NCBI GenBank assembly: GCA_021464525.1
Contig: JADRCO010001109.1
Location: 1 to 22,492, forward strand
Origin: Rhizophagus sp. LPA8_4_AMF
Taxonomy: Eukaryota > Glomeromycota > Glomeromycetes > Glomerales > Glomeraceae
Direction: 5' to 3'
Length of the DNA: 22,492 nt
Under the pieces are notes generated by a model. That model saw only the letters and a list, made by a program, of their open reading frames with translations, was not told the origin of the DNA and ran no database searches. Below, one piece after another: positions 16,965-22,492 of the stretch (the stretch's first letter is position 1; each line of letters opens with the position of its first letter). The position numbers and the translations under genes are program-made.

Positions 16965-17960
16965 AATTTATAGATACAAAATTAAAATCGTGGTTTCTCT
17001 TGTTACTCTTTTTTTTTAAAAAAAAGATAAATAAAATAAATAAATAAAAATAAGGGAAATTTTTAAGATCTGATTAAAATATAATCTATTTAACATACAA
17101 CTTCATCGATTCTAGTTGAGACTGTTGAGTGATTCATAATTCCTAGTAAGCGCCTATTCTATAAAATCAGTTTCCAAATAAAGCGTACATTCACTCATGA
17201 AAGAGTTTCTGATGATCTATAGACTATAGACCAATGAAAAGTACAATAACAGTTGCCGTGGCACATAACTGCACCAGATTTTATGAACCAAATAGTCTAT
17301 ATTAATAGTAAAAAGTTTACCACATCGATCTCTAAAACCTGATAACATATTTGAAAAATTCATGTGTAATTAATTCTTGATTTGTATCCAGATTGTCTCC
17401 ATTTAACGAAACTTCAAGATACAGGATAATTGCCTGATTATGCTGCCATTCTTGTTTTAATTAAGCTTGTTGAAAGTGATATTAACAGAAAGATCGTCCC
17501 ATCCTTTCTAATATATTCATACAAAGTCTTTAATCTACAATTTGTTTGTGCTGTAGGATGTCATGGCTTGATCTTGAGCATCCGATTACTTTTTAAATGT
17601 TTAAATAAAGGTTTAAACAACTTATATTTTCCGGTAATAAGTATATTAAATAATCTGTAACCTTTTTATGATCTAACTCCTAATTGAGTCGTTGCTTTGT
17701 ATCGGCGTGATTTTGCATTGTTCCATTCCATGTAAATGCTTTGCTAATAGCTCTAATTTTTTTTCCCGCCAACCTTGACATTATTTAATTATATAATTCA
17801 GCTGACATTTCTATTTTTTCCAATCATAATCTGTTGGATGTGATCTATATATCATCCGCACATGCTGTAGTGGCTACTCTAAAACCTTATCTATATATAT
17901 GTAGGATCATTTGGTTTCCATTGTCTTTACTTTTACTTTTTTATATCAGTAAATTGTGAC
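16965..17960. other. Spacer with weak coding-like traces
   Basis: A plus frame at 17430-17660 (PDYAAILVLIKLVESDINRK...) begins only with TTG after a stop and shows no domain. 17222-17240 has a TATAGAC-type direct repeat. Nothing else is supported. Confidence 0.4.
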
Positions 17961-17964
17961 AGTG

Positions 17965-18129
17965 TCATTTCTTGATATCTTCGGGATCGGTTAGAAAATA
18001 ATTCACTATGCCTATCGGTGTAGATAAGTCTATCTGCCTTTATTTTCCTAAATATTTGTTCAGGTCATTTTTCTCTGATTTACGACGATTGATGAATTCC
18101 AAAACTGATTCGACCGCCTTGATTTTTAA
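17965..18129 (-). pseudogene. Coding-like fragment with one internal stop
   Basis: The minus frame reads LKIKAVESVLEFINRRKSEK, then NDLNKYLGK, TAA (18042-18040), then RQIDLSTPIGIVNYFLTDPE DIKK and TGA, all in one frame. The first part is a plausible charged amphipathic helix. The coding strand is purine-rich, as in real mRNAs. A 41-codon ATG frame on the opposite strand (18008-18133, MPIGVDKSICLYFPKYLF...) competes; I prefer the minus strand on composition. Family not recognised. Confidence 0.35.
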
Positions 18130-18941
18130 TTAGCGTAACCTCAAATACTATACGTCTATACTTAGCACTAACACTTAGCCTATTTGTATAAAATATTATA
18201 TCAGAGTTTAAGAATAGTTATTTACCATATGCATATAAATAATATCAATACTTACTTAAATATGTTTCATTCAGAATGACTTTAAAGATTAAATAGCTAC
18301 TAAATGTGTAAGAATTAGAATTTAATAAAATTAAGAAATAAATAAATAGATAGATAAAGAAATAATACCAAAAAAAATATAATGAACATTTTTGTTACAT
18401 GATTAAATCATATAATTTCTCTACCCTTCAAAAAGTTCAAATAGTAGGCTTTATAAAGTGATCTGTGATATCGTACGTAATTCAAGCTAAAAAACAATAT
18501 GTTGATAAAACAAATCCTTATAAAGATTTTAATTTCAACATAAAATGCATACTTTGAGATTAGCCGGTTAAGGAGTTTTAAATATTGAATTGTATCTTTT
18601 TTTCTATCCAATCCTATAGTACAATAAAATAGGTATGAAATTAATACTTATTTTCAATCTAAATAAAAAAATTAACGCGTTTTCCGTATATTGTGAATAT
18701 AAAATTTCCTTTAACTGTAACCTTCTTAATTCCTTCTAAGTGCACGAAATATCTTTTCTGGTTGAATCCTCTTTTAAATCAAAAATTTCTTTTAATTGAG
18801 TCCATGATTTTCAAAAATGATTCCAAGACTATTGAAAATTTCACTATATCTATTGCCAAAATCACGTGATAAGCCGATAATCTTTATCTTTCAACAGTTG
18901 GAGATAACTCTAAATTTAATATAAGAGAATTAGATCGTTGA
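18130..18941. other. A+T-rich spacer
   Basis: Low complexity with a short AAAT/GATA microsatellite near 18338-18360 and E-box site 4 at 18862. No gene supported. Confidence 0.5.
18862..18869. promoter_or_regulatory. TCACGTGA palindromic E-box, site 4
   Basis: Within ATCACGTGAT (18861-18870), about 80 bp upstream of the coding-like fragment at 18942 on the plus strand, a plausible promoter position. Confidence 0.35.
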
Positions 18942-19037
18942 CCTTCAGTGTCAGCCACCACTTCGAGCCGTGAACAGGAATTACTTGAGGAAGTCATCTC
19001 ATTGCAGGAATTACTCAATGGTTCGTGTAAATTTTAG
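18942..19037 (+). pseudogene. Exon-like fragment: Ser/Thr segment plus leucine-rich helix
   Basis: 32 open codons including the stop: PSVSATTSSREQELLEEVIS, then LQELLNGS and, if unspliced, CKF-TAG. A donor-like GTGTAA or GTAAAT lies at the end of the good sequence. The EQELLEEVISLQELL part would form a short coiled coil. No ATG in frame, so either an internal exon or a fragment. It may belong with the fragments at 19410 and 19631. Confidence 0.35.
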
Positions 19038-19630
19038 GTTATACCGGCTGGTCGTTTCCTCGGAGAAACAGTTTTGGTTATATCTAAATTTTTGACGAAA
19101 TGATATTTTTGTAACCTTATTAATTTTTACAAAATATTTTCTAAAAAAAATTTATTGCGCATATTTAGTAATGATTGTTGCAATGTTCTTGTTAACTTGC
19201 TATGAAATTTTGTCATTCATTTTTTACAGAGGTTTGAATTCTTTTAGTCGACTTGAAACACGCGTCTAGTTTTTAATTGTTTTGATTATTTTGGTCAGCG
19301 TTGCATTTCAATACATGCATTTCATTCAATTTTCATTTCATCTCAAAATTTTATATTTATATTTATAAGTAATAATACTGATGATTCTTTTTTTCTTTTT
19401 ATTAATAGAATGCCTGTGAACCATCCATTCTTTTTTCAGTTTTCCCGTTAAAGTGTTGAAAATTCATCATCTTTACTATACATATTCGTACTTGAAATCT
19501 TATACGAAATTATTTATTTACTTTTAACAACCAGGTAAAAGCCTCCTTTATTTTTGTTTTAACAATTTTGTGTGAAGTGACCAAATAAATAATTTAGTAT
19601 ATTAATTGTTATCATCGTTATTTTTTTAGT
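19038..19630. other. Intron-like A+T-rich interval
   Basis: T-rich sequence with possible acceptors (TATTAATAG at 19400-19408; TTTTTTTAG before 19630). A 13-codon ATG frame at 19410 (MPVNHPFFFQFSR) follows the first. Could be introns of one gene spanning 18.9-20.0 kb. Confidence 0.35.
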
Positions 19631-20039
19631 ATGCCTAATCTTGCTGCTAAAACTATTACTGCTAAACCGTCGAATAAGAAGCTGTGAATAGCATTTCTTT
19701 TAAAAATATAGGACCTATATATCAAAATCAGGTTATCGGAGGATTAAAAGTACCTGATTTAGAACTTCTCATCATCTCTCGTGAGCAGGATTGGTGTAGT
19801 TTGAAAGAAATCGATCTCACTTCTTGTTGTTTAAACACATTCAATATCGCTCTAGATTCATGTATCATGTCAACAGATGAAATCTACATAATATCGTTAC
19901 TATAACTGTTACAAATCCAACTCGATATCAAATCCCACGTCTTCGTCCAGATTTGCATCAATACAGTTTTGGTACTGCATGTAGTCATAATAAACATCAA
20001 AATAGAGTGTTGTCGACAAACCATTGTCTAATAGTGTAG
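19631..20039 (+). pseudogene. Frameshifted coding region, unknown protein
   Basis: Follows TTTTTTTAGT. ATG at 19631 gives MPNLAAKTITAKPSNKKL then TGA; 19684-19905 continues one frame over as NSISFKNIGPIYQNQVIGG, then LKVPDLELLIISREQDWCSL KEIDLTSCCLNTFN..., and stops at TAA; 19890-20039 continues in a third frame as NIVTITVTNPTRYQIPRLRP, DLHQYSFGTACSHNKHQ, ending CLIV-TAG. Two small indels would restore about 130 residues. Codons strongly prefer A/T in third position, as expected of a gene in this genome, which favours the plus strand. It abuts the minus-strand gypsy relic at 20050. No domain recognised; could be a host gene fragment or retroelement gag. Confidence 0.4.
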
Positions 20040-20049
20040 ATAGATTTCT

Positions 20050-20404
20050 TCAATGTAATTTTTCGGCATTTACCTTGCGATAGTCAACACATAGGCGTTT
20101 GTCTCCTTTTATCTACAATCACAACTGGTAAGCCCAAGGGCTAGAGGATTGCGAATAAGAGCTTGTTTTTCCATTCTGATAATTTCTTCCTGGAGAAAAT
20201 TCCTGTGCTTAGGATTACATCGTTAAGTTTGTTACTCAGCTCACGGATACACTTGTAGTTGTATGCCTCCAAAGGTATAAGTTGCTGGTTGTTCATTAAG
20301 CTGCTACTTCAAAGCTGGCCGATATCAGGAGAATTTCGACTAGATCCGCATTGTGAATCCGAATCCGAATCAGTGATTCTACTAGATGCATTAGAAGAAG
20401 CCAT
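20050..20404 (-). pseudogene. Ty3/gypsy retrotransposon relic, reverse-transcriptase N-terminal part
   Basis: Read on the minus strand in order. ATG at 20404: MASSNASSRITDSDSDSQC, then GSSRNSPDIGQL and TGA (20311-20309). In the same frame, NNQQLIPLEAYNYKCIREL. After a 1-nt slip, PKHRNFLQEEIIRMEKQALI (20213 down to about 20150); after a second, LPVVIVDK; after a third, KGDKRLCVDYRKVNAEKLH and TGA (20052-20050). 'Q-E-E-I-x-R-M...PVVIVDK...RLCVDYRKVN' is the characteristic start of gypsy-type reverse transcriptase (finger and first palm motifs). The catalytic YxDD region, RNase H, integrase and LTRs are not here. The Ser-rich start looks like a gag or ORF beginning joined to RT by an internal deletion. 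Dead element. Confidence 0.82.
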
Positions 20405-20568
20405 AGATTGTAAATAATTTGCATGAATTGGGCGTGTTTTGTTAAGAATTCTTTTAATAATTCTAATTTTACACAATTTGCGAAAATGATGTCTTAATAA
20501 TTTTGGATTCCAAATCTGAATATATTAGATTCGCGTAATAAATTTTTTTTAGAACATTTTTTAAAATA
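20405..20568. other. Short spacer between divergent coding-like regions
   Basis: A+T-rich; ends with TTTTTTTTAG, a possible splice acceptor, shortly before the ATG at 20569. Confidence 0.35.
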
Positions 20569-20730
20569 ATGGCACTCAAAAATCAGAGATCTGAAGGAAG
20601 AGGAGGATTTTCAAATTCGAATTCAAAACTGGATCTGTTGATTCTTTATGAAAAGTCTTTTAGAATCCCAAGACAAATATCAATTAGGATCTATTATTTG
20701 TGTGAAAAAAATTTTGTAAGATGTTATTAA
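20569..20730 (+). CDS. Putative 53-residue frame / first exon, unknown function
   Basis: ATG frame MALKNQRSEGRGGFSNSNSK, then LDLLILYEKSFRIPRQISIR, IYYLCEKNF and, unspliced, VRCY-TAA. A donor GTAAGA falls exactly after CEKNF (20715), where the coding quality drops, so this may be an exon ending there. After two stops the same frame resumes as TRVASIKLDWKSKRPVVTTC IIKKR. Basic, with a Gly/Ser/Asn-rich head. No domain recognised. Confidence 0.3.
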   Translation: MALKNQRSEGRGGFSNSNSKLDLLILYEKSFRIPRQISIRIYYLCEKNFVRCY

Positions 20731-20933
20731 GCATAGACGAGAGTCGCTTCAATAAAATTGGATTGGAAAAGTAAGAGGCCGGTAGTTACAACATGTATCA
20801 TTAAAAAACGGTAAAAATGTGACTTATAAAAATATTATTGAGTCTAATTTAATCATTAAACTGAAATATTCAGATGAATAATCTTTGTTCAAGGCTAAGT
20901 AATCGAATTCGCTCAGTGGAGTTACCTGCATAA

Positions 20934-21158
20934 GCTCAAAAGGCGGATGGTGAAAAAGAGATACCAGAATATATTCTGTCAAGATTGGGTCGGGTCTGTT
21001 TGCCAATGCACAGATACAGTAGTATTACTCCTAGAAAACGGAGACGATCGCTTTCCCACAAATATGGACCAAATGAATTTCTGGGTGAGATTCGTTCCAA
21101 ATGAAAAGCGAAAATGATGATGCGTAGAAATGAAATGTATCCTGGTCTATTTAAATAG
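20934..21158 (+). pseudogene. Coding-like frame with one TGA, basic cluster
   Basis: Open from a TAA at 20931: AQKADGEKEIPEYILSRLGR, then VCLPMHRYSSITPRKRRRSL, SHKYGPNEFLGEIRSK, TGA (21102), then in the same frame KAKMMMRRNEMYPGLFK and TAG (21156). PRKRRR would serve as a nuclear-localisation-type cluster. A donor-like GTGAGA follows EFLG. The minus-strand frame over 20824-21006 lacks an ATG and is taken as a shadow. Family not recognised; might be an exon of the same gene as its plus-strand neighbours. Confidence 0.35.
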
Positions 21159-21228
21159 TATCCGTGTGATTAGGATACTTTATAAGGAGGATAATTAAAA
21201 AATTTATTTGGTAATTTCATAATTTCAG

Positions 21229-21390
21229 TTATTTTTATCTAACGATAAAAGGATTACACTATCAAATAATCGTGATAGAACAAAATTTTCGATCATGAGA
21301 GAAAATCGGATCGATCAAAATAATGAAATAGAAGATGAAGATAATGGTAGACGGGATGTTGAAGGTTATGAAGGTGGGATTATAATTTGA
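21229..21390 (+). pseudogene. Exon-like fragment after a good splice acceptor, acidic C-terminus
   Basis: ATAATTTCAG ends at 21228. The frame then reads LFLSNDKRITLSNNRDRTKF, SIMRENRIDQNNEIEDEDNG, RRDVEGYEGGIII and TGA (21388-21390). ATG at 21295 is the only start inside. The NRIDQN codons lie in a 21-nt exact match to 16236-16256. Strong acidic run (EIEDED). Candidate last exon of the plus-strand gene-like region at 20.57-21.39 kb, but splicing from EFLG (21083) directly into this acceptor hits a stop, so the model is incomplete. Confidence 0.38.
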
Positions 21391-22492
21391 TGGAATGATT
21401 AAAGGTTGCTTTGAAAATATGTTTTCATGTAATGTAAATAAATATAAATTTAGTATATAGCGAATTTGAATTAATTCAAGCCATAAACTACAACTTAGCC
21501 AGAATTAAAAATAACAAAAATTTAATTTGATAAAAAAATTTTAGTAAAGTAAAAAGATTTTAAAATCCAATTTAATATTATTTAAATAAATTACTGCTTA
21601 ATAAATTAATAAAATTATAAATTTGAAAATTTGAGAAAATTAAAATAATTAACAAATAATTTATACTTCTTTCCCTTAAAAATAAACTCTTGTTAAAATG
21701 CTATTAACTACTTTCTTTTATTCTAATTTTATAATAATATTAATAGTAACTATTTAATTAAATTTATAAAAATAGGTTTAATTAGTAATGCTTCAGATAT
21801 TATTTAGTAAAACACTAAAATTTATTAAATTTGCAAACTTATTGGAAAATTGTAAAAGATGCTTGGCAATTGGAAAATAAAATATAAAAATAAAATAAGA
21901 TAAAAGAAATTATTAAATTAAAAGATATTGTTTTTTAAAAAAATTAATATGCCTTTATTGATAACATTTTACTTTATTGCATATTAAGATGGATTTATAA
22001 TTAGTATTTGCAGTTGCAACTGTTTTGTTAATAAATATGTATTTTACTTCTCTACATGATTCTTAAATCTTGCATTTTATAACAAAAATTTGTAAAAAAA
22101 AATTCATAATATACAAACTTTTCTAAAAAATATATAATAACTATATATATTTTCACCTATTTTATAAGTTTATTTAAATATCAAAAATAATTTTAGATGT
22201 TATGATTTTGACTTATTATTTAACAACTTTTTTTTGAAATTTTTTGTTAAATTACATGATATACTTAATTTTAGCCAAAATTAGATGATCAAGTATAAAA
22301 TAGAATTAAAGGTAAAATTTTATAAAAATACAATTTGAATTTACTATAAAAGTAGTAAATTTTACTAGTATTATCCTTTTAATAACTTTTTTATATTATT
22401 AATTTAAATAATTACTATTATTAAAATTTAGACGATTTCTATTTGTACACGGGGTGTTCAAACACGGATTTCTAAAAAAGTAAATTTTCTAT
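21391..22492. other. A+T-rich spacer to window end
   Basis: Homopolymers and short A/T words with stops in all frames. No repeat, hairpin of note or gene seen. Confidence 0.6.

Noticed and set aside
17430..17660. 76-residue plus-strand frame
   Set aside because: Begins with TTG directly after a stop, with no acceptor or domain.
18408..18611. 67-residue minus-strand frame
   Set aside because: Lys/Ile/Tyr-rich chance frame in A/T spacer.
20824..21006. 60-residue minus-strand frame
   Set aside because: TTG start, antisense to the plus-strand frame at 20934-21158, which has better continuity; kept in mind as an alternative.
1..22492. CRISPR array, bacterial operon or mitochondrial origin
   Set aside because: No repeat-spacer pattern, no Shine-Dalgarno-led gene runs; spliceosomal introns and a Ty3/gypsy relic point to nuclear eukaryotic DNA.

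Overview
The window looks like a gene-poor, strongly A+T-rich stretch of a eukaryotic, fungal-type nuclear genome. I infer an arbuscular mycorrhizal fungus (Glomeromycotina, Rhizophagus-like). The basis is the composition (about three quarters A+T by eye), short GTAAGT/GTATGT-type introns of 67-105 nt, abundant small transposon relics, and fragments of the tyrosine-kinase-like protein kinases with a 'MEYADSGTLR' hinge that are hugely expanded in those fungi. This is recognition, not a database result. I see no intact gene with a securely known function, no rRNA or tRNA, no CRISPR array and no operon. Nearly all long reading frames start with GTG or TTG or sit in featureless A+T-rich DNA, so they are not convincing eukaryotic genes.

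Layout. (1) 1-2.69 kb is A+T-rich spacer with one well-formed non-autonomous DNA transposon (about 399-631, 12-bp flanking direct repeats). (2) 2.69-6.33 kb is a head-to-tail array, on the minus strand, of a decaying small gene family. At least four copies (called A, B, C and D here) share one reading frame that runs through a short phase-0 intron, and more worn relics lie to the left. This is the most interesting signal in the window. (3) 6.4-7.8 kb has exon-like fragments with a canonical donor and a CxxC motif, then a TATA box. (4) 7.9-9.0 kb has a GC-richer decayed reading frame interrupted only by TGA, then three tandem copies of a kinase hinge-region exon. (5) 9.0-14.2 kb is mostly A+T-rich spacer with two more inverted-repeat elements, a short 9-mer array and a degenerate tandem repeat. 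(6) 14.9-16.3 kb has a three-copy coding-derived repeat, a 43/44-bp minisatellite and a dispersed-repeat fragment. (7) 16.5-21.4 kb holds broken coding-like fragments, mostly plus strand, plus a minus-strand Ty3/gypsy reverse-transcriptase relic with the 'LCVDYRKVN' motif at about 20.05-20.40 kb. (8) 21.4-22.5 kb is A+T-rich spacer.

Reading it together: this is accessory, repeat-rich DNA in which gene-family copies, kinase exons and transposons are duplicated and then decay by point mutation and frameshift. The pieces do not form a pathway. The claim most worth testing is that the 2.69-6.33 kb array is a real, uncharacterised gene family. The shared frame, shared intron position, and identical 20-codon terminal exon in two copies are visible directly; its function is unknown.
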